This document shows, piece after piece, positions 1 through 5,011 of a stretch of DNA of 8,346 nucleotides. Origin of the DNA: Thiomargarita sp. Its GTDB lineage: Bacteria > Pseudomonadota > Gammaproteobacteria > Beggiatoales > Beggiatoaceae. Position numbers and translations under genes: made by a program. The stretch is taken from NCBI GenBank assembly GCA_030635005.1, contig DAOVZS010000088.1:1-8346 (forward strand), given 5' to 3'. A model generated the notes under the pieces. The model saw only the letters and a program-made list of their open reading frames with translations, ran no database searches and had not been told where the DNA came from. Position 1 is the stretch's first letter; the number at the start of each line of letters is the position of its first letter.

Positions 1-226
1 AGGAAGGGTTTATCCTTTTTTAAAAATAATCCGTGTAGTTATAAGATTTTGACTTATATCCTTATATACACCGTATGGTTTTTTTGTCAGTGTGTCTTGA
101 TTTAAAATCTTGGTAATTCTCAATATATAACTACACGGATTGTATTTAAGCAAGGATAAGTCAAAGGATCAAGGAAAGGTTTATCCTTTTTTAAAAATAA
201 TCCGTGTAGTTATAAGATTTTGACTT
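1..226. repeat. 55-bp repeat in direct copies with an inverted copy between
   Basis: Positions 1-55 and 172-226 are the same 55-bp sequence with a single mismatch (G at 6, A at 177). Between them, about 99-158, lies a diverged copy in the opposite orientation. Its 16-nt core at 126-141 is the exact reverse complement of 28-43, it also matches around AAAATCTT (104-111) and AAGGATA (152-158), and it carries an extra segment of about 15-20 nt. The result is a plus-minus-plus array able to form long hairpins. It encodes no protein I can recognise. It resembles miniature inverted-repeat (MITE-like) debris. The left copy may extend beyond the window. Confidence 0.8.
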
Positions 227-239
227 TTGGAAATACGCT

Positions 240-255
240 GCGTAACATCAGTTAT
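240..255. repeat. End fragment (copy D) of the interspersed palindromic element
   Basis: These 16 nt match positions 2070-2085, the right end of the complete element at 1973-2082, with one mismatch. The rest of the element is absent here, so this is a remnant or a solo end. It abuts the 55-bp repeat array. Confidence 0.5.
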
Positions 256-264
256 ATTAAATAG

Positions 265-285
265 CTCTCCTGAATTTCAGGAGAG
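265..285. repeat. Perfect hairpin, possible weak terminator
   Basis: CTCTCCTGAA (265-274) and TTCAGGAGAG (276-285) are perfect inverted complements around one central T. The hairpin lies 69 nt beyond the minus-strand stop codon of the DUF5615 gene, where a terminator could be, but no T-tract follows on the minus strand. A related 21-nt sequence with 18 identities occurs at 2963-2983, next to another interspersed repeat. It may therefore be a repeat module rather than a dedicated terminator. Confidence 0.5.
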
Positions 286-353
286 TGAATTGTGGATTTT
301 TCAGCTACTTAAAGAATGATTAATAGGCAGCCGCGTTTATTTTATGATAAAAA

Positions 354-707
354 TCATTGATGAACAATAATCATTGTACGATTCAATTCTATGAAATGAT
401 GCGATTCAAATAAAGAAGCTATGTCATCAAAGTGATTGAAAAATAGTTTTTCTAATTCAATGTTTTTGATATTTCCAGTTGCTAACAATAACAATTTATA
501 AGGCTTTCCTTGAATTATAAATGAATCCACAAAATCGCTATCTTTACTGACAACAATCCACTGTTTTTCCATAGAAAGTGTATGAATTTGGTCATCCTGA
601 GTGCGATTACCATTTGGTAAATCCAAAGTATGAACCGCTTTATAACCCGCTTTTCGTAACCAATAGGCTAAACGACGCGGTAGTTGTGCATCAATCAAAA
701 ATGTCAT
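354..707 (-). CDS. DUF5615 family PIN-like protein, probable toxin
   Basis: This is a 117-residue protein of the DUF5615 PIN-like family, predicted to be a metal-dependent RNase toxin of a type II toxin-antitoxin pair. The N-terminus has the family signature FLIDAQLP, with the first acidic residue at D6. It is followed by the LAYWLRKAGY helix (13-22), an H-x-x-D segment (H26, D29), D38/D39, and the SKDSDF block (54-59) carrying D56 and D58. These are the likely metal-binding acidic residues. The length is normal for the family. The start codon overlaps the stop of the upstream DUF433 gene in an ATGA (704-707), so translation is probably coupled. The family assignment is firm. The RNase activity and toxicity are inferred from the PIN-like fold and the partner gene. 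Confidence 0.88.
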   Translation of the reverse strand: MTFLIDAQLPRRLAYWLRKAGYKAVHTLDLPNGNRTQDDQIHTLSMEKQWIVVSKDSDFVDSFIIQGKPYKLLLLATGNIKNIELEKLFFNHFDDIASLFESHHFIELNRTMIIVHQ

Positions 708-970
708 TGGACTAACGTTTGCCTCGTCTTAATGGGTGCAAAATAGTTCGATTCTTGAATAGTTTTAACTTGTGCTAAACGCGTAGCAAAAGTAAGTACC
801 GCTAAAATATCGTCTTTTTCCAAATCTTCATAATCGGCTAAAATCTCTTCTATTCCCATGCCAGCACTGAGTAATTCAAGTATGTTTTCAACCGGGTATC
901 GTAATCCCCGAATGCAAGGTTTACCGTGACAAATTTGCGGATCAATCGTAATGCGTTCATTTAATGACAT
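704..970 (-). CDS. DUF433 family protein, probable antitoxin
   Basis: This is an 88-residue DUF433 protein. The typical core is clear: RITIDP at the start (6-11), the HGKPCIRGLRYPV segment (15-27), then ILELLSAGM (30-38) and EEILADYEDL (41-50), a helix-turn-helix-like region, and a final helix with DDILAVLTFA (53-62). DUF433 proteins are commonly encoded with DUF5615 or other PIN proteins and are predicted DNA-binding antitoxins that neutralise the partner and autorepress the operon. It is the first gene of the minus-strand pair and overlaps the toxin gene by 4 nt. AAAAGGAA lies 6 nt before the ATG as a good Shine-Dalgarno and supports this start. The antitoxin role is inferred from family and gene order. 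Confidence 0.88.
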   Translation of the reverse strand: MSLNERITIDPQICHGKPCIRGLRYPVENILELLSAGMGIEEILADYEDLEKDDILAVLTFATRLAQVKTIQESNYFAPIKTRQTLVQ

Positions 971-1022
971 GTGATATTCCTTTTAATATCTCCGTTTGTA
1001 CTCCAAAAAAATTTTAACTGTC

Positions 1023-1043
1023 GTACCAAATCGGTACATTATA
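1023..1043 (-). promoter_or_regulatory. Candidate promoter/operator of the DUF433-DUF5615 operon
   Basis: On the minus strand an exact TATAAT (1043 down to 1038) is followed directly by an inverted repeat, GTACC-N5-GGTAC (1023-1037). This would overlap the transcription start, about 55 nt upstream of the DUF433 start codon. An operator there would suit autorepression by a DNA-binding antitoxin. I see no good -35 at the right distance, and the palindrome is short, so this is tentative. Confidence 0.3.
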
Positions 1044-1045
1044 TT

Positions 1046-1945
1046 TTAATCACTTTCATGCCACTTATCCATGCCCGCTTGACCATACCAATAACCATCA
1101 CATCCCCCAAAAGGCATAAAGCGTTCTAAGGATTTTAGACCTTCAGGGATACTGTTTGCTTCTCGTAATCCTTGATGGAAAATGTTAATGACTTTGTCAG
1201 TATGCTTAGAATGGGGGCTAATCCGTAATACATTGACGCCCATTTTGGTGAGTTCGGGTAATGCTGATAATAAATTACAGTGACAGGAAGATTGGGTTTG
1301 AATGCCGTTTAAAGTGAGAAAAGGTTTATCATCTTGACTGGAAAGCGTTAAACCATCTGGATAATCTAAACAGCAATATTGACAATCATCTTTAGCTAAG
1401 TTTTGAGCACGTGCTGTAAAACAACGGGCTGAATATGCTAAGGGTAAACGCCCATAAACAAAGACTTCTGTTTCAACACCTGCGGGACTGTTAGCTTGCA
1501 TGTCAACTAGGGTATCGTGGGATAATTCTACGGGGAGTACCCAGCGGTGTAATCCCAATTGAGCCAATTTTGACAAAGCACGGGTATTATAGATATTCAC
1601 ACTGGGACCTGTGACAAAGGATGATCCTTCTAATATATGCACCGCAGCCATATCATTGGCTTCTACCATAAACGTGCCATTGTCACAAATTTTGCGTAAC
1701 ATCTTCATTTCTGATTCTGCTTCTAGTAATGTTAAAGTTGATAAAACAACTTCTTTACCTTTAGCAGTCAAGGTTTCTGCGAGTGTCAACCAATCTTCAA
1801 GACGAAGAACGGTACGTTTAGAACAAATGGTTTCTCCTAAATAGATGATATCTATCGGTAATTCTGCCATTTGTTCATAAAATTCTAATAAAGTATCACG
1901 TGACCAATAATATACAACAGGTCCTAATGAAAGTTTAGGGTTCAT
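1046..1945 (-). CDS. ubiV: UbiV, O2-independent ubiquinone biosynthesis protein (U32 family)
   Basis: This 299-residue protein belongs to the peptidase U32-like family and has the features of UbiV. With UbiU and the lipid carrier UbiT, UbiV carries out the ring hydroxylations of ubiquinone synthesis when oxygen is absent, using prephenate as oxygen donor in the enteric system. The 4Fe-4S ligands of UbiV are a lone N-terminal Cys followed by C-x12-C-x3-C. Here they appear as C41 (in GETICSKR), C175, C188 and C192, with an extra C191. The N-terminal LSLGPVVYYW and the LPLAYSARCF block (167-176) are also typical. Length is close to the E. coli protein, about 290 residues. The start is preceded by AAAAGGA with a rather long 12-nt gap. 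ubiU and ubiT, its usual partners, are not next to it in this window. It is transcribed in the same direction as the toxin-antitoxin genes downstream. Confidence 0.92.
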   Translation of the reverse strand: MNPKLSLGPVVYYWSRDTLLEFYEQMAELPIDIIYLGETICSKRTVLRLEDWLTLAETLTAKGKEVVLSTLTLLEAESEMKMLRKICDNGTFMVEANDMAAVHILEGSSFVTGPSVNIYNTRALSKLAQLGLHRWVLPVELSHDTLVDMQANSPAGVETEVFVYGRLPLAYSARCFTARAQNLAKDDCQYCCLDYPDGLTLSSQDDKPFLTLNGIQTQSSCHCNLLSALPELTKMGVNVLRISPHSKHTDKVINIFHQGLREANSIPEGLKSLERFMPFGGCDGYWYGQAGMDKWHESD

Positions 1946-1972
1946 TAAGTTGTCAGTTCCTTTTGATTATTT

Positions 1973-2082
1973 ACTCATGTTATGCACCGTAAACATAGGG
2001 CGTTGCCCGATACAAGCCCTGAAAGGGCGACATATATCAGCCTGGGGCAACGCCCTAGGTATTGAAATGGCGTAACATGAGT
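1973..2082. repeat. Nested-palindrome interspersed element, complete copy A
   Basis: This 110-bp element is built from three nested inverted repeats. The outer ends at 1973-1985 and 2070-2082 match in 12 of 13 positions. The middle arms AGGGCGTTGCCC (1997-2008) and GGGCAACGCCCT (2045-2056) are perfect complements. The inner hairpin is GCCCT-GAA-AGGGC (2016-2028). It fills the gap between the protease stop and ubiV. Related partial copies occur at 2910-2955, 4036-4087 and 240-255. It looks like a non-autonomous mobile element of MITE or REP/BIME type. Its strong hairpins could also terminate or stabilise transcripts. No target-site duplication is obvious. Confidence 0.8.
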
Positions 2083-2085
2083 TAT

Positions 2086-2880
2086 TTAAGAGTGCTGAAA
2101 AGAATTTTTTAAGTTTTCCACAAATTTCCCGATTTCATGTGTTTTTAAGGGAAAGGCCAGAAACTCATCATGTTCAATACTGGATACAATTTCTTCAGAA
2201 GAAATGGCAAAGTTTAAACCGTCAATACCTTTTTTAACGATTTTGGAGACGACAATACCCACAAGATGCCCTGTCCCATCTACTAAAGGTCCACCTGAAT
2301 TACCAGGATTAATAGGCGTATCGGTTTGTATCACCTGATAAGGAATGCCTAAATCAGATTCTGTTTGTCTAAATCCTGAAATAATACCTGAGGTTAAAGT
2401 AAAATTTAGCCCAGAAGGATGCCCCATGGCATAGACTTGACTCCCTTGACGTGCGTGTGAAGGGTTTAAGGTCAAAATAGGATAGTGCTTGGATGTTTTG
2501 ATATAAAGTAAGGCAAAATCTTTTAATTGCGTATTGACTAAGATTTTAGTCACCGTCATCCATTCTTGAGATTGATCGGTTTGAATATCTAAAGAATATT
2601 CCTCAATCTCTGGCGTAGCCAGATCTGAGTTATACAATTCCCAAAATCCAATCACATGTAAATTGGTTAAAATGACATAACATTCAGCTGTTTTATCAAT
2701 AATAACACCACTACCATGCCAATTAACTTCATCATTAAAAAATAAATCTTTTTCTTTAAAATAACCCTTGATCCTCACAGTAGAACGTCGCATCTTCTGC
2801 GCTAACACAATGGGCGGGCTATGATATACCTTATAATAAACCATTGCAAAAAGAATCAGAATAACTGCAAAAAATGACAT
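2086..2880 (-). CDS. Membrane-anchored trypsin-like serine protease (S1C, DegP/HtrA-like catalytic domain)
   Basis: This is a 264-residue protein with a hydrophobic N-terminal segment (about 2-16), which is probably an uncleaved anchor holding the catalytic domain in the periplasm. The chymotrypsin-fold triad is intact: H75 in TNLHVI, D121 in KDFALLYI, and S195 in NPGNSGGPL. The GSGVII strand (56-61) and AMGHPSGL (151-158) are also typical of HtrA-like S1C proteases. The protein ends soon after the protease domain and has no PDZ domain, so it is not a full DegP or DegS. It is a short trypsin_2-type enzyme with unknown substrate. The start is supported by GAGGTGAG at 2889-2896, 8 nt before the ATG. 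The gene is monocistronic. It is bracketed by inverted copies of the interspersed element, at 1973-2082 and 2910-2955, and copy A ends only about 3 nt from its stop codon. Confidence 0.88.
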   Translation of the reverse strand: MSFFAVILILFAMVYYKVYHSPPIVLAQKMRRSTVRIKGYFKEKDLFFNDEVNWHGSGVIIDKTAECYVILTNLHVIGFWELYNSDLATPEIEEYSLDIQTDQSQEWMTVTKILVNTQLKDFALLYIKTSKHYPILTLNPSHARQGSQVYAMGHPSGLNFTLTSGIISGFRQTESDLGIPYQVIQTDTPINPGNSGGPLVDGTGHLVGIVVSKIVKKGIDGLNFAISSEEIVSSIEHDEFLAFPLKTHEIGKFVENLKNSFQHS

Positions 2881-2909
2881 GATTAATTCTCACCTCAGGT
2901 TCATTAATG

Positions 2910-2955
2910 CCTAGGGCGTTGCCCCAGGCTGATATATATCGCCCCTTTAGGGCTT
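2910..2955. repeat. Interspersed element, partial copy B (inverted relative to A)
   Basis: Positions 2910-2937 are the exact reverse complement of 2032-2059 in copy A, 28 bp without mismatch. The similarity continues more weakly through the inner GCCCC/AGGGC hairpin to about 2955. The second outer half is missing. B lies just upstream of the protease gene and faces copy A on its other side. Confidence 0.8.
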
Positions 2956-2962
2956 ATCATCC

Positions 2963-2983
2963 CTCTCCTAAATCTCAGGAAAG
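2963..2983. repeat. Degenerate relative of the 265-285 hairpin
   Basis: These 21 nt match the hairpin at 265-285 in 18 positions, though the pairing is no longer perfect. It directly follows element copy B, as the other copy follows the element fragment at 240-255. That suggests the two modules travel together. Confidence 0.45.
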
Positions 2984-2990
2984 TAGCGAT

Positions 2991-3003
2991 TGTGTTTGTG
3001 CCT
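2991..3003. repeat. 13-bp direct repeat flanking the Rpn-like gene (left copy)
   Basis: TGTGTTTGTGCCT occurs here and again, identically and in the same orientation, at 4010-4022 on the other side of the Rpn-like gene. Both sit in short GT-rich stretches beside copies of the palindromic element. The repeats could be remains of an insertion duplication or simply part of a larger repeat unit. Confidence 0.5.
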
Positions 3004-3018
3004 GTGTTTGTACATATG

Positions 3019-3047
3019 TTATCATAGTATAAATTAAGTCCTACAAT
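3019..3047 (+). promoter_or_regulatory. Candidate sigma-70 promoter for the Rpn-like gene
   Basis: TTATCA (3019-3024, four of six consensus bases) and TACAAT (3042-3047, five of six) are 17 nt apart. They lie about 22 nt before the start codon, which would leave a very short leader. A second -10-like TATAAA at 3028-3033 lacks a good -35. This is only a sequence match. Confidence 0.3.
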
Positions 3048-3069
3048 ATAACGTGACACGCTCTCAAGA

Positions 3070-3993
3070 ATGAATAATAAAGAGACAGAAAAAGCGACAG
3101 AAAAAGAGAAAAAAAGAATTAAATGGCACCGTACCTTTGGAGTGACTTTAATTGATTATTTTACGCATTCAAATTTTGAAGTTGAATTAGAAAAAGAAGT
3201 CTCCACTAAAACACAATATTTAGATATTGCCATCATTCGAAAAATAGAAGGAACCCCTTTAAAAGAAATAGCAGTTGGTTTAGAAAGCCTCATAGAATAT
3301 AACTTATTTACCTACAAATCTCTACACGAAGCTTTAGACAGCTGGGCAATTGAAGAACTCGTTGGATATTATAGCAATTATAGAAAAGTAATCAGTCCCT
3401 CATTACGCAAATTAATCCCCACCTCTAAATTTAAATTATATGCTATTTGCACACGTTATCCAGAAAAGTTATTTAAGCAACTGGCTCCCACAAAAGTGGA
3501 CACAGGTATTTACGAGTTTACTTGGGGAACTCGGCTGATACGCATCATTGTTTTAAGCCAAATGAATCAAGAAAAACGTAATGCATTATGGCAATTATTC
3601 AGTGGAAATAGTGACGGCTTCATTTTTGGGAATAAACATTATGATTGGCGATGTCCAGAAGAAAAGGCAGCGTTAAATCAATTATTTGATTTATACAAAC
3701 AGGAGGGCGGTAAAATGTCATATACAATGGCAGACTTTACAAAAGATTTTACACGAGATCATATGCATTTGTTATCAGCTCGTGACAGATTGCAAGGCAT
3801 GGCATCTTGTGACAGATTACAAGGCATGTCAGCACGTGATAAATTGCAAGGCATGGCAGCACGTGACAGATTACAAGGCATGTCAGCACGTGACAGATTG
3901 CAAGGCATGTCAGCACATGAGGTGGTCAGTCAGTTTTCAGCAAAAGATATCAAAGAATATTTAGCAAGTATTGAAAACAAAATAGAAAAATAA
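3070..3993 (+). CDS. Rpn/PD-(D/E)XK-like protein with C-terminal 9-residue tandem repeats
   Basis: This is a 307-residue protein that I place, from remembered family resemblance, among the Rpn-like/transposase-like PD-(D/E)XK proteins common in filamentous sulfur bacteria and cyanobacteria. Family hallmarks are WHRTFGVTLIDYF (19-31), QYLDIAII (49-56) and LFTYKSLHEALDSWA (79-93), then LYAICTRYP (123-131) and YTMADFTKDF. D52 and K83 are candidate active-site residues. The acidic residue expected two before the lysine is T81 here, so nuclease activity is uncertain. Residues 1-18 are highly charged (Lys/Glu). Residues 236-298 are seven consecutive 9-residue units, five near-identical (S/A-A-R-D-R-L-Q-G-M) and two diverged (SAHEVVSQF, SAKDIKEYL). 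The ATG at 3070 has no clear Shine-Dalgarno, and the upstream frame is closed by a stop at 3049. An internal start at 3715 is far better equipped. The role proposed, a toxin or defence nuclease with a built-in antitoxin, is inference. Confidence 0.7.
   Translation: MNNKETEKATEKEKKRIKWHRTFGVTLIDYFTHSNFEVELEKEVSTKTQYLDIAIIRKIEGTPLKEIAVGLESLIEYNLFTYKSLHEALDSWAIEELVGYYSNYRKVISPSLRKLIPTSKFKLYAICTRYPEKLFKQLAPTKVDTGIYEFTWGTRLIRIIVLSQMNQEKRNALWQLFSGNSDGFIFGNKHYDWRCPEEKAALNQLFDLYKQEGGKMSYTMADFTKDFTRDHMHLLSARDRLQGMASCDRLQGMSARDKLQGMAARDRLQGMSARDRLQGMSAHEVVSQFSAKDIKEYLASIENKIEK
3701..3707 (+). promoter_or_regulatory. Strong internal ribosome binding site within the Rpn-like gene
   Basis: AGGAGGG is nearly fully complementary to the 16S rRNA 3' end. 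It sits 7 nt before an in-frame ATG (3715-3717), which is optimal spacing. It encodes Gln-Glu-Gly in the long protein. It is the strongest Shine-Dalgarno in the window and clearly better than that of the parent gene. Confidence 0.6.
3715..3993 (+). CDS. Candidate internal product: C-terminal repeat protein (RpnS-like antitoxin?)
   Basis: Translation from the in-frame ATG at 3715 would give a separate 92-residue protein equal to residues 216-307 of the long product. It consists of the YTMADFTKDF helix region followed by the seven 9-residue repeats and a short charged tail (IENKIEK). It lacks the whole nuclease-like part. In enteric Rpn systems a small C-terminal protein translated from inside the gene binds and blocks the toxic full-length nuclease, through a helix with repeats of variable number. 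The arrangement here is parallel: weak site for the long form, strong site for the short form, repeats in the shared tail. The internal start signal is visible in the sequence. Its use and the antitoxin role are inference. Confidence 0.45.
   Translation: MSYTMADFTKDFTRDHMHLLSARDRLQGMASCDRLQGMSARDKLQGMAARDRLQGMSARDRLQGMSAHEVVSQFSAKDIKEYLASIENKIEK
3775..3963 (+). repeat. 27-bp coding tandem repeat (7 units)
   Basis: Units begin at 3775, 3802, 3829, 3856, 3883, 3910 and 3937. The first five are near-identical in DNA and encode (S/A)xxD(R/K)LQGM. The last two keep only the period and the Ser-Ala start. Units 1, 3 and 5 begin with TCA and use TTG for leucine, while units 2 and 4 begin with GCA and use TTA. 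This shows that the array grew by duplication of a 54-bp, two-unit block. Hydrophobic L and M at fixed positions suggest an amphipathic helical repeat. Such an array can change length by slippage without a frameshift. Confidence 0.9.
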
Positions 3994-4009
3994 ACAATGT
4001 GATAGCAAC

Positions 4010-4022
4010 TGTGTTTGTGCCT
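4010..4022. repeat. 13-bp direct repeat flanking the Rpn-like gene (right copy)
   Basis: This is identical to 2991-3003, in the same orientation, 17 nt beyond the Rpn-like stop codon. Recombination between the two copies would remove the gene. Confidence 0.5.
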
Positions 4023-4035
4023 TCGCCTGTGCCTT

Positions 4036-4087
4036 ATATATCAGTCTAGGGCAACACCCTATGATTGCGGTGCATAATATGAGTTAT
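4036..4087. repeat. Interspersed element, partial copy C
   Basis: This resembles the right half of copy A (2034-2085) in the same orientation: TATATCAG, then a GGGCAAC(A/G)CCCT arm, and the outer end ATGAGTTAT. The segment between the middle arm and the end (ATG-A-TTGCGGTGCATAA) fits the other outer half of A better when A is read in reverse. It is a half element, inverted relative to copy B. Confidence 0.7.
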
Positions 4088-4174
4088 GTTATACTAAATA
4101 TCCGAGTATTCCAGTTCACTTATCATGAAATTGTATCTGTCACCACAATAAGTCAAGTATAGGGATATCAAAAC

Positions 4175-4981
4175 ATGGATGATTTTTTGTGGCGAGCCTT
4201 AATTGGTGGATTTGGTTTAGCCCTCATTGTGGGACCCTTAGGGTGTTTTATCGTTTGGCGACGGATGGCTTATTTTGGTGAAACATTGGCACATTCCGCA
4301 TTATTAGGTATTGCCTTAGGATTTTGGCTGAATTTAAAATTTACATTAGATTTAACACTCAATACACTGTTTATACATGCGACACTTATCGTCTGTATTG
4401 GAATTGCATTATTATTAGTCTTATTACAATCACAAAAACGTTTAGCAACTGATACCTTATTAGGTATTTTAGCACACAGTGCCTTATCTTTAGGATTAGT
4501 CACCTTGGCTTTTTTGCAAGGGGAAGGTTTGCGTATTAGTTTATATAGCTATTTATTTGGTGATTTGTTAGCCATCACGACAACAGATTTATATTGGATT
4601 TATGGGGGAGGGGGGATTATTTTATTATCTTTGGGTATGATATGGCATTCTTTATTGTCTATTACTATCCATGAAGAATTAGCAGAAGTTGAAGGGATAC
4701 CCGTGGCTTGGATACGCTTAGCCTTTATGTTAATTATTGCCTTAGTAATTGCGATCGCTATGAAAATAGTGGGCATATTATTAATCACATCCATGTTAAT
4801 TATCCCCGCTGCAACAGCACATCGTTTTGCACGTACGCCCGAGCAAATGGCTGTTTTGGCAAGTATCATTGGTTGTATCGCCGTTGCTTTAGGATTATAC
4901 ATGTCTTGGCATTGGGATACGCCTACAGGTCCCTCAATTGTAGTTGCTGCCAGCTTTCTATTTATCTTGACTTTTAGATAA
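4175..4981 (+). CDS. znuB: ZnuB, zinc ABC transporter membrane permease
   Basis: This 268-residue polytopic inner-membrane protein of the ABC-3 family is the permease of high-affinity zinc uptake, working with the binding protein ZnuA and the ATPase ZnuC. Diagnostic segments match E. coli ZnuB closely: GPLGCFIVWRRMAYFGETLAH (20-40), DTLLGILAHSALSLGLV (93-109), YLFGDLLAIT (126-135) and IIPAATAHRFARTPEQM (209-225). EELAEVEGIP (167-176) fits the cytoplasmic coupling helix that contacts the ATPase. Eight or so hydrophobic segments span the length, which is normal for the family. The start is preceded by AGGGA (4161-4165), 9 nt upstream. znuA and znuC are not downstream and not immediately upstream, where 3994-4174 is repeat DNA, so the permease gene is separated from its partners here. 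Closely related manganese or iron ABC-3 permeases are less likely given the match. Confidence 0.9.
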   Translation: MDDFLWRALIGGFGLALIVGPLGCFIVWRRMAYFGETLAHSALLGIALGFWLNLKFTLDLTLNTLFIHATLIVCIGIALLLVLLQSQKRLATDTLLGILAHSALSLGLVTLAFLQGEGLRISLYSYLFGDLLAITTTDLYWIYGGGGIILLSLGMIWHSLLSITIHEELAEVEGIPVAWIRLAFMLIIALVIAIAMKIVGILLITSMLIIPAATAHRFARTPEQMAVLASIIGCIAVALGLYMSWHWDTPTGPSIVVAASFLFILTFR

Positions 4982-5011
4982 GACCTTGATTGTCATCATT
5001 AAAACAAAATC

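Larger units (their letters stand above)
227..353. other. Non-coding stretch downstream of the toxin gene
   Basis: Together with the repeats at 1-226 this completes the 353-bp gene-free left end. It contains a repeat-end fragment (240-255) and a perfect hairpin (265-285), listed separately. I see no tRNA, no coding signal and no other conserved element here. Confidence 0.6.

Noticed and set aside
1..226. Possible CRISPR array
   Set aside because: Only two direct copies, 55 bp long, separated by 116 bp that itself contains an inverted copy; no regular short spacers.
265..285. Rho-independent terminator of the toxin-antitoxin operon
   Set aside because: The stem is perfect but no T-tract follows on the minus strand, and a related sequence sits at an unrelated location, so it is listed as a hairpin repeat only.
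1611..1844. 77-codon plus-strand open frame inside ubiV
   Set aside because: It is antisense to conserved UbiV sequence and has no supporting signal.
3775..3963. Tandem 27-bp repeats read as CRISPR or iteron array
   Set aside because: Units are contiguous without spacers and keep the reading frame of a long gene; they are coding repeats.
3686..3964. 92-codon plus-strand open frame overlapping the Rpn-like repeats in another frame
   Set aside because: It has no ribosome binding site, a Cys/His/Lys-rich composition that simply follows the repeat, and no family resemblance; the in-frame internal start at 3715 is the better candidate.
4086..4102. Zur-like half site (ATGTTATAC) upstream of znuB
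   Set aside because: Only the left half resembles the enteric Zur palindrome and the right half fails; part of it also belongs to the end of repeat copy C, so chance similarity is likely.
4270..4977. Open frames on both strands overlapping znuB
   Set aside because: The znuB frame matches the family end to end; the overlapping frames are by-products of its codon composition.
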